From contig VWZL01005154.1 of assembly GCA_013396915.1 (NCBI GenBank), positions 62,001 through 126,000 on the forward strand: DNA of 64,000 bases, in the 5' to 3' direction. The DNA comes from Stercorarius parasiticus (taxonomy: Eukaryota; Chordata; Aves; Charadriiformes; Stercorariidae). The translations under genes were made by a program, and so were the position numbers. Shown piece after piece: positions 1 to 13,639 of the stretch (the first letter of the stretch is position 1; each line of letters starts with the position of its first letter). The notes beneath the pieces are model-generated. The model had not been told where the DNA came from. It did not search any database and saw only the letters and a list, made by a program, of their open reading frames with translations.

Positions 1-1357
1 GGACAGAGACAAAGGGCAATTTGTGAAATCTGTGCCCTCATTGGAAGGGTCCCTAGCTGAGGGGTTGGGTTCCCAATTGGCCACCCCATGGTGGGTATCC
101 TTCAGCTGAACGAAGTCCTTCAGCATGTATCTGGGGATGTGTTTTGCAGGCACCAACACAGAAAGTGCAGCAAACACTCGGTGATTTCAGATTTCACCTG
201 ATATTCAGAGGCACTCAGACCCCACTCCCCCCAGTTTATCCCACCTGTCTATGTTAGGGAAACGCACAGTGACAGGATCGCCTGGGGAGGAAGGTATGCA
301 CCTGGGGGATACACACTCTTCCTCTGCCATCTTCCCTTAGACATGGGGTCCTCCACAGAAAGCTGCAGATAAGTCTGCTAGCTCTCCCAGCACCACCATC
401 TGCCCCAGACGTCTCCTTCACAGCAAGAGGGAAAGAGTATTCAAAACAAGAAACTGCAAAGTTTAAGGAAAATAGAAAAGGACTTCTGTCCGAGGCAACA
501 CTCAGTACAGATCTAACAAAAGGAAGAGCCAGCACTGCCTGCCATTTCCATAGCAAGTTCACCCCAGGACTATGGCTGATGATGCCAGTGGGCCCCTCTG
601 CACCACAGGTGGCCTCTTGGGACTTGGTGCCCCGGAATGTGAGAGCTAGCAGCTGCTGTCAGAGGCTTTCTGTCCAGGGCAGACATTTGGTCCCAACAGG
701 TGCAAAAACCCATTGGCTCCCTCGAGGCCATGGGATGGGCTATGGAGGAGGACTGCATTCCCTACCCCTCTGTTAAACCTGGGGCTTGGGACCTTTTAAG
801 CGATCTGTTGCTTTTGCGAACAGCATGTAGGAAATGTGCAAGTGAGCTGGGCAAGGACTGCAGAAGTGTGGGAGTTACTTTCTCAGCACCCAACAAGAAA
901 AAGAAAACAAATCTTTCTTACACTACAGGGAAAAGACATAGCCTGAAAATAGTGGGGTAGGAAAAGTATAGGGGAAGTTTTTGCAATGCTGGGACATCCC
1001 CTCCTCCTCGAAGATCAACTGTCCTTGCTTCTTAGGTAATAAATGCTACAGATTAGAGACTAGAAATACATTTTTCCAAAGCACTTAAGAACACTAAGGA
1101 GCTATATCACCTTGTTAAAAATAGCTTAGGAATGGGGCATCTAAGGACACGTTCAAAATTACATACCTCTTACCAGGCACTGATAAGGCATTTTGGAAGA
1201 ACTCTGATGGGGATCTACACACCAAAATATGTTTAAAACCTGTCCTTTCAGAGCTCAGTAGCCATTGATTTTCAGTGAGACAGGAATGAGAGCAGTGGGG
1301 CTCCAAGTATAATCACAAAATCTGTGCTTCAGCTCTAGTCCATTTGAAACTGCCAGG
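1..1357. other. No gene recognised; flank or terminal intron/UTR of the C21orf58-like gene
   Basis: I see no exon I can support here. Open frames on both strands are short, lack splice signals and resemble no family I know. By human synteny this stretch could hold the 3' UTR of the C21orf58-like gene, or the flank towards YBEY, but I found no YBEY-like protein and no clear minus-strand polyadenylation signal. Confidence 0.4.
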
Positions 1358-3285
<1,928 letters not shown>

Positions 3286-3400
3286 CTTCTTTAATGCTTC
3301 CGGAGTGGGGGGCTGCAAAAGGCTGGGCAGGGGGGATCTGTGTGATCAGGGGGGAAGGGTGAGGTAACTGCTGGATGATGGTGGCAGGCTGAGGTGGTGC
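3286..3400 (-). CDS. C21orf58: C21orf58-like protein, proline-rich exon (partial)
   Basis: The exon encodes 38 residues, A-P-P-Q-P-A-T-I-I-Q-Q-L to S-G-S-I-K-E, plus one base. It is rich in Pro, Gln and Ile. The acceptor is ttttcag on the minus strand behind a long T tract, and the donor is GAAG|GTAACG. The single leftover G combines with AT of the next exon, so the reading frame runs straight into the DUF4587 helix. The Pro-rich linker is typical of this small, uncharacterised family. Confidence 0.78.
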
Positions 3401-3464
3401 CTGAAAAAAAAGGAAAATGGAGAAGTCGGGGTTGGTTTTGGCCAGCTCTCTCATCTTTGGGAAA

Positions 3465-3602
3465 GGAGAACAGTGGATATCATCTGCCTGGACTTCAGTA
3501 AGGCTTTGGACAGTGTCCCATGAGATCCTCATGGAGAAGATGTTGAGGTTGTGGGTTGTAGAGCAGACAGTGATGTGCATTGGAAACTGGCTGAACAGCT
3601 AG
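3465..3602 (+). mobile_element. CR1 LINE fragment, reverse-transcriptase region, sense strand
   Basis: Translation gives the CR1 reverse-transcriptase block resembling D-I-(I/V)-x-L-D-F-S-K-A-(F/L)-D, then a frame change, then H-E-I-L-M-E-K and ending G-N-W-L-N. The piece is short, frameshifted and interrupted by a stop, so it is an old dead fragment. It sits in an intron of the minus-strand C21orf58-like gene. Confidence 0.75.
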
Positions 3603-3855
3603 GCCAGAGCATAGGCAATCCTCCCACTCCTCTTGCTACCTCGTTCCTATGGTAAACCATTCACACTGTTAATTTTGTGCCTTATTTGTAAGATGATTTC
3701 CCTTAGATTTTGCCTAGGGCAGTAAGGGTCTGATACAACAGCAAGAGGCATATCTTCCTTTTCAGTGGGATGAGTATTTCCATACAGCTCCCAAGCGGTT
3801 GTTGTCTCACACTGGCACAGCATTAGTGGTGTTTCCTAGGAGAGAGGATCCTTAC

Positions 3856-3999
3856 CATCTGCTGGATAATCCTTGGTGACTCCACTTGGGGAGCTGGAAA
3901 AGGTATCTGGTAGACATGGGGGGGGTCAGCTATGTGGTTATGACAGTGTCCTCCAGGTGGTGCAGGGGGCTGTGAAAGCTCTTCCAGAAGGTGCTGCTC
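3856..3999 (-). CDS. C21orf58: C21orf58-like protein, exon with E-Q-H-L-L-E-E-L motif (partial)
   Basis: This exon is 48 codons, in phase 0 at both ends. The acceptor is gattttgcag and the donor is CAGATG|GTAAGG. It begins E-Q-H-L-L-E-E-L-S-Q, the end of a short helix that continues from the preceding exon. It then turns into a Pro/His-rich segment (G-G-H-C-H-N-H and P-H-V-Y-Q-I-P-F-P) and ends R-I-I-Q-Q-M. That mix of a short coiled region followed by Pro/His-rich sequence fits what I recall of human C21orf58. Confidence 0.78.
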
Positions 4000-4701
4000 C
4001 TGCAAAATCAAGTATCTTCTGAAAGAAAACCTGGTCACAGAAAGGCAGATGGTATTGTTACACTCTCTGGACACCCTTCAGAGCCTGCAGCAGGGCGCAG
4101 CCTTGCTCACCAAAACACAGCTGCAGAAACGCCCAGCACTGCTGTGTCTGACAGGCAGACCACAAGTGACTACTGCATGAAGGGAAGCACTCAACCAGTG
4201 CCCACACAAATATAAAGAACATTTTTCTTCCCACATATCTCAAAGCCATACAGTTTTCAGCACAAGAAAAAGGAATGGAAAAAAAGTGAAGAACAAACTG
4301 CCAAAAGTCTGGGAAAACGTTTAATTAATGGTTGGTACTCTCCACAACCTAGGAATAAGTAACAGTTTCTATTGTCCCTATTTTGGTGGCATTAAAAATC
4401 TCTTCTTTGCATTTTGCCACTGCCCCAGGGAGCTTACGATACAGCAGTTCAGGACAAACAGAATCAACCCACCAACTAACTGAAGTGGGTGCAAGCTTCG
4501 TTAGCTGTAGTGAGGGAATACAAACTGCTCTCCGGCCCCTCTCCCTGATGAGTTGGCCCAGCCTCTATACTCTGAGCCAGCAGAGGACTGAATACCACCC
4601 AGCCAAAGAACTAAAGGACAGGAAAAAACTGAATCCACATCGGCAGTGGATGTGCATATAACCTAGCCCTTTCTGTTTCTGTCTACAGAGAGGGCTCTTA
4701 C

Positions 4702-4769
4702 CCTAAGTTCATGCAGAAGATCGTTCCTTCGCCTTAGGGCACTTTGGAGCATATTGTCCCGTCTGTTCC
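4702..4769 (-). CDS. C21orf58: C21orf58-like protein, basic helix exon (partial)
   Basis: The exon is 68 bases: GG plus 22 codons reading N-R-R-D-N-M-L-Q-S-A-L-R-R-R-N-D-L-L-H-E-L-R. The acceptor is ttttccttcag and the donor is AGG|GTAAGA. It ends in phase 0 and joins exon 3856-3999 to give L-L-H-E-L-R-E-Q-H-L-L-E-E-L, a continuous amphipathic helix. It needs a preceding exon that leaves one base. The exon at 8177-8248 ends in phase 0, so at least one exon between them is unidentified. Confidence 0.75.
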
Positions 4770-7700
4770 CTGAAGGAAAAGTCCATTATCTTCTCAAAGA
4801 ATCACAGAGTTATTATAGCACCTACATTATGAGATTAATTATGGAAAACGTGTTATAAGATAGCTTGACTTCCTCCATAAAAGGCTTTAGGCTACTTTTC
4901 TTGTCAAATCCAATGAATGAACGGATAATGACTTTATGCCACATGCAGACACAGCTGTTCAGCACAGCCTCTACAAAGGCAATGCACCTTACCTGAAAAT
5001 AAACTTTTCAGATTGCTCTCTAAAGCCCCCCTTAACCTCCTGGCTTAGAAATTCATTTCAGCCTGAAATTTTCTAGATATACTCTGTACATGCAAAGGAT
5101 GTTTGTGCAAAGTGTAAAAAAAGTTTGTTGCGACATATTGAAGAAATCTCAGTTTTGAATGTCAACATTTTGTTTCCTTTTTGTTCTGAATCAACTTCCT
5201 TTACAGTTCTTCCCACATACAGCTGATTTTGAACTCACTTGAAAAGAAAATAAGAAAGAACATTTTCAGATACATTGGAGGCATGCCTGGCATCTGGTCT
5301 GAAAAGCATCACTTTGTATTTTGAAAGTGTAAGTTGTTAAAGGGATTTTTAATTTTTGGCCACAGCATTGGAAGTTTTGTGCGTTATCTTAATGGATAGG
5401 AGCCCAAAGTACAATCTAGAAATATTACTGATCTTATACTGGTACCCTTTAATCCATAGATAATATAAACACTGCATGTGCCATGAAAAGAAATTAATGC
5501 CACTGCATATAGCATGTGCAGCTTCCATGGGAGTACTGTTGAAAGGAACACACTATTTGTACATGAAACATCATAACAGTCTTTGAAAGGGCTTGATAAA
5601 GACACAAGATATTTTAAATTCCCCTATTTATCAACTTTTAGCTTTTATAGAGAATTGTCTAAACTTTCGAATTTTCATAAGCAGGCTGGGTTTCCTGACC
5701 TCTCTGCCCAAACCAAAGGGTTGTAATTGCACACGCATGGTTTCCTGGTAAAATGGTTTCCCAGATCTTATCAACACAGTCCTCAAGACCAACTCTTTCA
5801 GCTGCCATTTAGTTTCATAAGCTAAGTCACATATTTTCTCACTGGAAACCATATTCTGGTCTGCACAAGGCTGCATTGGTCAGCTTCAAAGGTGCAACAC
5901 AGCATTAGTAGGGGAGTGTTCCTCCAGCCTGGATCCCTCAGAGACACACAGCTGTCCTAACGACTCCTTTACAGGATCAAAGCCAAACATACAGCTCGAC
6001 TGCAACAGGGGCTCACTCCTAGGTATAGGAGCTAGAACACATAGGATAACCAGTAGTTTGCTCCGGCTGAACCAGCATCCACAGCTGAGAGGTTGCAGAG
6101 GACACCTGGGCAGGAGGTCATTCTTATGTCAGTGCTCGGCTGGCTGATCAAAAAAACCACCAGTTGAATAAATTCAAAAGATAAAATGTAGATAGCTGCA
6201 CAGCATAGCAAGCCCATTCTCCCTGCATCAAGGCCGCTAAGATTCAATGTCTCAGTTAGGACCAAAGCTAGTAAACAGACTGACATTACTGCACAAGCTA
6301 CACCAGAACTCACATTTTTGCTACTTCCAATTCCCAGGGCTGCATACAGATTTAGATACACAGGCTGAGCTGGGGCAGCACTGACTCAAGTTCAGAGTCT
6401 CCTTCCTGCTCTGCCAAGACAGAGCAAGTTCTGACTACCCAAATGCCCAACCACTGAGCACACAGAGGCCCCTTCCAGCTTTTAGGGATGTGATCATCTA
6501 GTGTGACCTGCTGAGGAACTCATGCCTGAGAACATCACTAAGCCCTTTCCAAACCACATCCGTAATTAGAACAAATGCTTCTCTTTTACTTGCAGTTGGG
6601 AGAGGTGACTCCATCTTCCCTAGGTCCTCCTGTTCATTTTCTAGTCTCTGTTGGTAGAACCACAAGAAGAACTGGTTATGAGTCAGGCACCAAAGTTCAC
6701 AGTGATTTCCAACCCTACCTTACAGGCATAGGTTTGGGATGGAGGAGACAAATGATGCTTCTAAACTGCTAAATCACAGCTACAAGAAGTATTTAGAGAA
6801 GTAGGAAAGGTCTCACTACAAATCTAGTTATGGTAAAGGAATAGTCACGCTTCCAACTGGACAGGCTATCCCGGACCTGGAAATTGATAGGATGGTGAAT
6901 CGGGAGACTTAACGCATCATTTATTTCATAGGGCAGAGAGCTGGATCATATGAGAATTTGATGCCAGACACTAATACGTGCACTAATAGACCTAAATGGC
7001 CTTGACAAGCCTCACCTGGGGCTTCTATCCACACCCACCACTCATGTGCGCAGGAGCCCCTTTAATCTCGGCTCTAGGTCTTAATTTCCTACCTGAGCTA
7101 TACTGGATGAGTGTTGGTCTGCAGTTGAACCACAGCCATGCCTGTGACTGGCCATAGATCCTATTAACCCTGTACCCAACCTGCAGTCACTTCTCAGGTT
7201 GGCCTTGGAACTGCCTCATCACCATGAGCTTGCCTGATAGATCTGGACTTTTGATTGAACTTGGACACCATCTCTGGCTCTGGCCTGTTTGCCTTGCTTG
7301 AGGACTGGCCAGCCAGGCCTCTACCCTGCTGGCTGTGTCGTTGTGCTCAACTCCTTGCTCCTTAGGGAGCAGCTAGCCCTTGTTGCTCCCTGATGCTCAG
7401 AAATTAGAGACCTTTTGCTCATACACAGGCTCTTTTCTTGGTTCTGTGTGGCTCCACAGTGGTGAAAACTTTGCCATCAAATGGCTGCTGCATTTAAGAC
7501 AAAAGGCTCCGCCATGGAGACAGATTAGATGCCTCTTCCAGCATTCACATCTCCAGGCAAACTGTTTTTCCTTCTAGACATCTCTAAGTGGTTTCTGGAG
7601 GACACTGAAGTAGAAGATCCACACTAGTGGATGTCAGATGTGCTGAGGGTGGAGGAACAGGGCTGAGTGAAGGACCTTAGGTGCATTAGTATATGAAGTC

Positions 7701-8176
7701 ACAACAAGGAACTGCTGGAACTCTGTGTGGCACCTCACGCGCTTCCAGTGAAGGTTTGCCCATGGTTCACCTGGAAACATAGCTTAAGTGAAAGTAGACA
7801 AAAAAGAGGACATAAAATTGCCTTAAAATAATTCAAGTTCCTCTTTACCCAAAATTTACTGCTAAACTTTGCGTGTCACAACTCAAACTTGTTTTGAGCT
7901 ATCTGGTGACGTGTCCCATAAGATCAGTCACTTTAACTCTATTTTTAATTTACTGTAGGTCCATGTAAACTTGCAAAATATTATTCTAAAAAGTGACAGT
8001 GACTGTAACACTACTGCACATTGCCTCTGCTTGTGCAAAGGAAGAGGTTCTCAGTTGGCTGCAGATCCTCTTTGTATCTTGATAGAAACGTAATTATTTA
8101 AAACACAATGTTAATGCTTAAACATACAAGAGCAAGAAGCAGAGCAAAGGTGACCATTTCACAGTTATTCCCTTAC
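4770..8176. other. Intron(s) of the C21orf58-like gene with at least one unplaced exon
   Basis: Phase mismatch between the flanking exons says a coding exon is hidden here. The only candidate I noticed is a minus-strand segment with a strong donor (CAG|GTAAGG) at 4993, whose frame ends in the required phase and reads A-L-E-S-N-L-K-S-L-F-S. Its acceptor is unclear and it does not by itself repair the phase. Nothing else was recognised. Confidence 0.4.
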
Positions 8177-8248
8177 CTTTTCTAGAAGTTTGAGTTTCAG
8201 TCGTGTCAAGTGATCCACCACTGAAGGATCTGTCATTATAGTAGTCTC
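8177..8248 (-). CDS. C21orf58: C21orf58-like protein, N-terminal exon (partial)
   Basis: The exon has 24 codons with phase 0 at both ends: E-T-T-I-M-T-D-P-S-V-V-D-H-L-T-R-L-K-L-K-L-L-E-K. The acceptor is gcctactcttccag, a good pyrimidine tract, and the donor is AAG|GTAAGG. The S-V-V-D-H-L-T-(x)-L-K-L-L-E pattern matches what I remember near the start of human C21orf58. Translation may begin at the internal ATG (codon 5) or in an upstream exon; I cannot decide. Confidence 0.75.
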
Positions 8249-11200
8249 CTGGAAGAGTAGGCAGGCAAAAACCGGTTAAAAAGCTAAGCAAAAGCAGATG
8301 ATAGGTTTTCAGTGGTCATTTTTTCCCTTCCACAATCCTCATAGAAGAATAATTCCATTAGAAAAAAAAATTACAAGGTTGTGAGCAACTGAGGAAAGAA
8401 ATGAAAATCTTCAGTTTCACTCCCAGGTAAAAATGAGTACAGATGTTCACCAGAATGTTACAGACGCAGCCTTTTCTGGCATTTCTTTCAATGAATTTTT
8501 GTGCCACAGGTTGTGATGGTCACAGAAGGGTAACTCAGGGTGAATATTTGTCTGTTCTTAATGGTTGCTAGCCTTTTCCCTGGCAGTGGCACTAAACCTG
8601 GCTCTCTGCATTGTTAGTGTCTTCTAAGTAGCTCAGAGTTTTGTGCCTGTAACCTGGTTGCTAAGTTTGTAGTGTCAATCCCCAATATAAACAATTTAAT
8701 CTCTAGGTGTAGAAGCTTACGTACCTTTTGCAAAGCAAATGTTCAGCACATTAGTGGACAAGAAAAAAAGAAATAAAAGCCAATGGTTCTTTAACACAAG
8801 CCCGATGCTAGGGGTCGCATTATGATCTTGCTGATTGATACCTGATAGCAATATTTAACCCACTGTAAGGGGCCTGTACACGTTTGATGTAGCCCTTCAT
8901 ATGAGTTTTCTTTACCAGATAGTAAAAAAAAAAATCAAAAAAATTAAGGAGCATGGCTGGAACTCATCCTTGGATGAGTAAAAAGGCTATGATACAACGT
9001 CCTTTTGCTTACGATCTCCCAAGCAACCTGTGTAGGGTGTCTCCTCCACTTCACAGCAAAGCCCTACCAGCATAAAAACAGGATAACATTTATCAGTGAC
9101 ATCCATAAAATCAACACCAAGGCATGAGAAAGAAGCCGAGTATCATACTCAATATCACATTTTTAGCTTGGTTCTGCTCCTAGGAGAGCAAAATTACAAC
9201 TCCATCCCTGGCCATAGCAAAGCTGCAGCTGGGCCACTGCTGGCAGCTGGAGCAGCTGATAGATGCTTGTAGGTAGCTGTGTGGGAGCAGCACAGATCAC
9301 CTCCTCCAGCTGTGACCCACACACCATGTGTGTGCAATCTGTCCTTAAAAATGCACAGGCTGGTAGTCACTGCAGAGGTTATAGAAACTGAGACGTACGG
9401 AGCCTCAAAATAGCTGTGCCATGTCAGAGCTGGGGCTCAGCTTTCTCTGGCGGAGCTCATTTGCACATTCTAGGAGTGACATGGCAGAACAGAAAACCCT
9501 CTCACCTGCCAGATTTCCTGAGAAACACCTCAGTGTACATTTTTGTACTTTAAAACCCCAATAGATTTTTCTCCCATTATCTCTAACATCTTTGATCCCT
9601 TCATCTTTTGGGTAGCTGCAACAACCTTATGACAAGGAGTTTCCTGGTTATCTTAAACTTAAGCATAAGCCTTACTTAACTACACAAGTAAACTGCGTAA
9701 GTATCATTTCCTTAAGTGTTAGGGGGGAAAAAAAAAAGCTTACATTTAGACTGTTTTAAATCTAAATTCCTGAAAAGATTATTGGAAATCTTCTCCTTTG
9801 CTATGTAAAATTTATACAACTGTTCTCCGTGCACTTTTTCCATACCGTTTGTGACTTATATTGCTGTATCATATTCCCATTCAGGTGTCTCTTTTCTAAG
9901 CAAGAGGATCTATTTATTTCATCCTCAAACAGCAGATTTTCCATGCTCATTGATCTCACAACTCAGCTGGGAAGGTATAATGCAAACGCCCACATGGACT
10001 GCTCTCATACCCCCGTCTTGTCCCCCGCTATCGGCCACTCCCAGAAGGTGCTGCATCAGCTGCACCTTTTATCGCACCATGGCTGTATGTCCCTTTGTAC
10101 TGTCTCATGTCTATCCTAGTACCTTTCCAGTTCATGAACCCTTTTGTGATGGGGTAACTGGGGTTGTGGGCAGCATTCAGGCAGCAACGTAGCAAAGCAA
10201 GCTATGTTGGCATCTCCAGACAACTACAACAGCACCAAGCCTGCTATTAGTCATTGCTGATGCTGTAGTAGGCTTTTTTTACTGCTGACAAATATTGAGC
10301 TGATGTTTTACCATCAACTGGTTTAATAAAGTGCTCCCTATAAGTTAAATTTCTAGAGCCTTCATTGCAGTACGAATAGAGGGTTACAAGAAAGGCTGAC
10401 AAAAAGAACTAAGTATTCCATTAAAAATACAGCGCCAGCGTTAAGCAACTGAGTTGACTATAGAGGAAAGGAAGAGAGAGAAACTTCTGCTTGATGTGAC
10501 AGGTATCCTAGAGAAAATACTAGGTAAAAAATGCTTTCCAGCAATCTGCTAAGGGATCTTTCTATTCCTTATGGATGCCCTGGTCACAGTGGGATCCCTA
10601 CTTTAGGGGCATCTTACAACCTGCTAATTAATGACTTGCCAGAAATCTGCCAGCCAGACACAAGAGGATCTTGCAAAAAAGGATCTATATATAGAATACT
10701 GTGCCTAATTTTAGACATGGTGGCTTAAGAGGGAAAGGAAGTCCAGAAAAAAAAAAAAAAAAGGTGAATTTACAAAATGTAACTTCTGAGGAAGACTTGG
10801 AAGAACCGGCTTTCTTTAATTAGTAAGTAGATGTTGAGGACAGGACAGGCTAGAAATCTTTAAATAAATGAAAGGATACAATCAAGAGCAGGGTGGAGGG
10901 TTTCTGTCTGAAACAACTGGGTGAGAAGCACTTGACTTAGTGAGGGAGAGGAAAAGCCGATTAAAAAAAATGAAAAAAATCTTAATTATATAGTGAGATA
11001 AATGATGGAGCAGCTATCTAAGAAAAAACTTTCACAGAAGCTGTTTAAAAACAATATAGAAAAACAGCTGTGGTGGACATTGTAGGACTGTTAGATTCCT
11101 CCTCAGATACAAGAATGCATTAGATAACCTGGTGAGGTCCATACCAGTACTATATTTCTACAATATCTTTTATTGATTTTGATACTTTATGCCCTTAATT

Positions 11201-13620
11201 TTAATTACTATGATTTCTAAAACACAATATAAAAAGAACCAAAGAAACTGACACACCTTGAAATATCCATAGATAGTAAACTTTCATGCTCTGGTTCCAC
11301 AGGGAGAAGTCTTTATCATTTCAGTCTTAGAAGAGTGTTTTAATTTATTAAAAGAGAGTTAAAAGAAAAAAAAAACAAAACCAACCCACCCACATATAAA
11401 AATCACCAATGGAGAAGTACATACAATTTCCTTCCAATCAGCTGTCTGCTTCTGCCAATCGTAATGTTGCAAGTTAAGTCTAGAGCTCTTGTTAGGCTGC
11501 TTGGCGGTTACAAGTATTGTAAAAATGTCCTATCTGCATTTGAAACTAAACATATGAATAAAACATGTTCTACGATTAGAGTTATTTCATGCCACTGTCA
11601 TATAACAATGTGCAATGTTGCTTTTTACTGTTATTTCTGAAAACAGTGATCCTAGTTTGAACCAAATTACACTTACAATTAAGTTCTTCTTACTTGTGAT
11701 AAAGTACACTATACTAATCATATTCTATACTTACGATTATTGTCTTCTTATACTACAATGGCAAACCCCTAGCCTCTACAAACACTGCTCATTTATTTGC
11801 AGATAGGTTACAGCAGCACCCAGAGTTCTCAGTAAGGTTTCATTACCAGCCTGATCTTAGTGCAGCATTATCAGTGCTACTGCTAATTTAGTTGAGGTAT
11901 AAATGACCTCTAGTACTTTTATGGTTATAAAACCATAAAAGGTTTATGGTAGGATTGGCCCTAGCAGAAACAGAGATGGTGGCCCTGCCACCCTGCCTCG
12001 ATGGATTCAGCTCCCCCACTGCAAAGCACCACTGACAGCACAGAACCCAAGTTCAGGTGCTGGCAGGACAATTTGGGTAGTACTCAAACAGGGTTGCTGG
12101 TACTGGCTGATTGCTAGCTAGCTGACACACTGTTGGAGACAGGTCCCTTTCAAATGTTTCCATTTGAGTCAATTTAATTAGATTGGCACTAGAAATCCTG
12201 ACATTTTAACAGACAGGGATATAAGAAAATACAATGCATGAGTTGGTTATTTAAAAAAACAAAACCACCACCAACAGAAAAACAATAAACCAAAATCCAT
12301 TAAACCCAAACAAACACGACTTATTTATTCTACATTTTTAGCTGGAGCAAGAAGTCAAAGCAGTAATTTTTTTTGTAACATATCTGATGTAACAAAATTC
12401 CCATTATAAATGCCACGATATGTTAACTTTTTTTCTTTAAGAAACTTCTTTATTCTGAGCTTACCATTTTCCTTTTGCTTCTCAGATTACACAAACTTTT
12501 ACACTAAGAAATTTCATAATTCAGACTTTATCTCTTAGCATTGACTGGAGACAAACTCAGAATCCTGGCTATGGGGTCAGAGGACATGGCAGTACTACCA
12601 GGAAAAACAAATAAACAAAACTCTCAACACAGCCAAGGGCTAACAAAGCAGGAGGTGACCAGAATTAGCAGCAGGAGTCTGTCCTCACTGTCAGATCTAA
12701 CATCCCTGCATGGTTTGCTCACTGAGATTTCCACTCTTCTTGGAAGAGCCAAACTGGTCTTGAAGAAAAGGAAAGCCAATGCATACTGTCCCCTGGCAAC
12801 CTCTGCAGTAGTTTAAAACGTAACCCTTACCTTAGCTGTGGACACAGACAGGCATCCTGACGCGTAGAGAAAGCCCTGCCAACCCTTCATTGCTCCTAGC
12901 ATCCTCAGCTTTCTCTTTGGAATATTGAGCATGCACTGCTCCAGTCTTTTTGTTGTCTATGCTGAAATACTTACATTAAGATAATGTGGGAGACTTGTAC
13001 AAAATGGTTTATTCCAAGAATGCGATCATGGATGGTGGTTGACATAGTGTGGGAAACCCAGACAGCATAGACACAGCGCATGGGAGCAGCAAGCTCCAGC
13101 TCATGACCTGGATATTGCAACATCCAGATTCGGGGCAAAAGCCCATACAGAGAAGAGCCAAGCTTAAGGACCAAATGCAGAGAAAGGTCCAGGGATAGAA
13201 AAAGTGTTCATGAAAACACTCATATTTCCATGTTCTTAGAAAGCAAAAGCCAGTGTGTCACAAGAGTTTACCTCTGAACTGAGCCAAGTAACAAATTTGA
13301 TTAAAGCATGCGTTTTCCAGTATGATTTAATGACATCAATAGACAAAAAAGTCACCAGTTTTGTAGATGACCATAAGATTAATTGTTCTCAATATTAATA
13401 AAAGAGCACCTAATTTCTCCCTTGTTATTTGACAATTATTTCCAGATCTTAGCTCTTGCTGTGCCTGTACTTCCTGGAAGAAGGGGTTCTGCAAATGAAC
13501 TCCTCACAATTCACTTGCTGCAATGGAAACAAAGCAGTGAGACAGTGTAATACCGAGACGCAAAATATAAACAGAAAGCAGACCAGGCGTGCTGCAAAGG
13601 GTAATATTTCTACACGCAAG
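8249..13620. other. Upstream region / 5' intron of the C21orf58-like gene
   Basis: No coding exon was recognised on either strand. The stretch is AT rich with several homopolymer A runs (for example 10747-10762) and scattered short open frames without splice support. A possible very degenerate reverse-transcriptase-like segment lies near 10580-10660 (see findings). The 5' exon or exons of the C21orf58-like gene presumably lie between here and the GC-rich island. Confidence 0.45.
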
Positions 13621-13639
13621 TTTATAACGAAGGCGAGGG

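Noticed and set aside
1..1357. A YBEY-like gene expected by human synteny beyond the C21orf58-like gene
   Set aside because: No frame shows the YBEY histidine motif or any similar segment; it probably lies outside the window.
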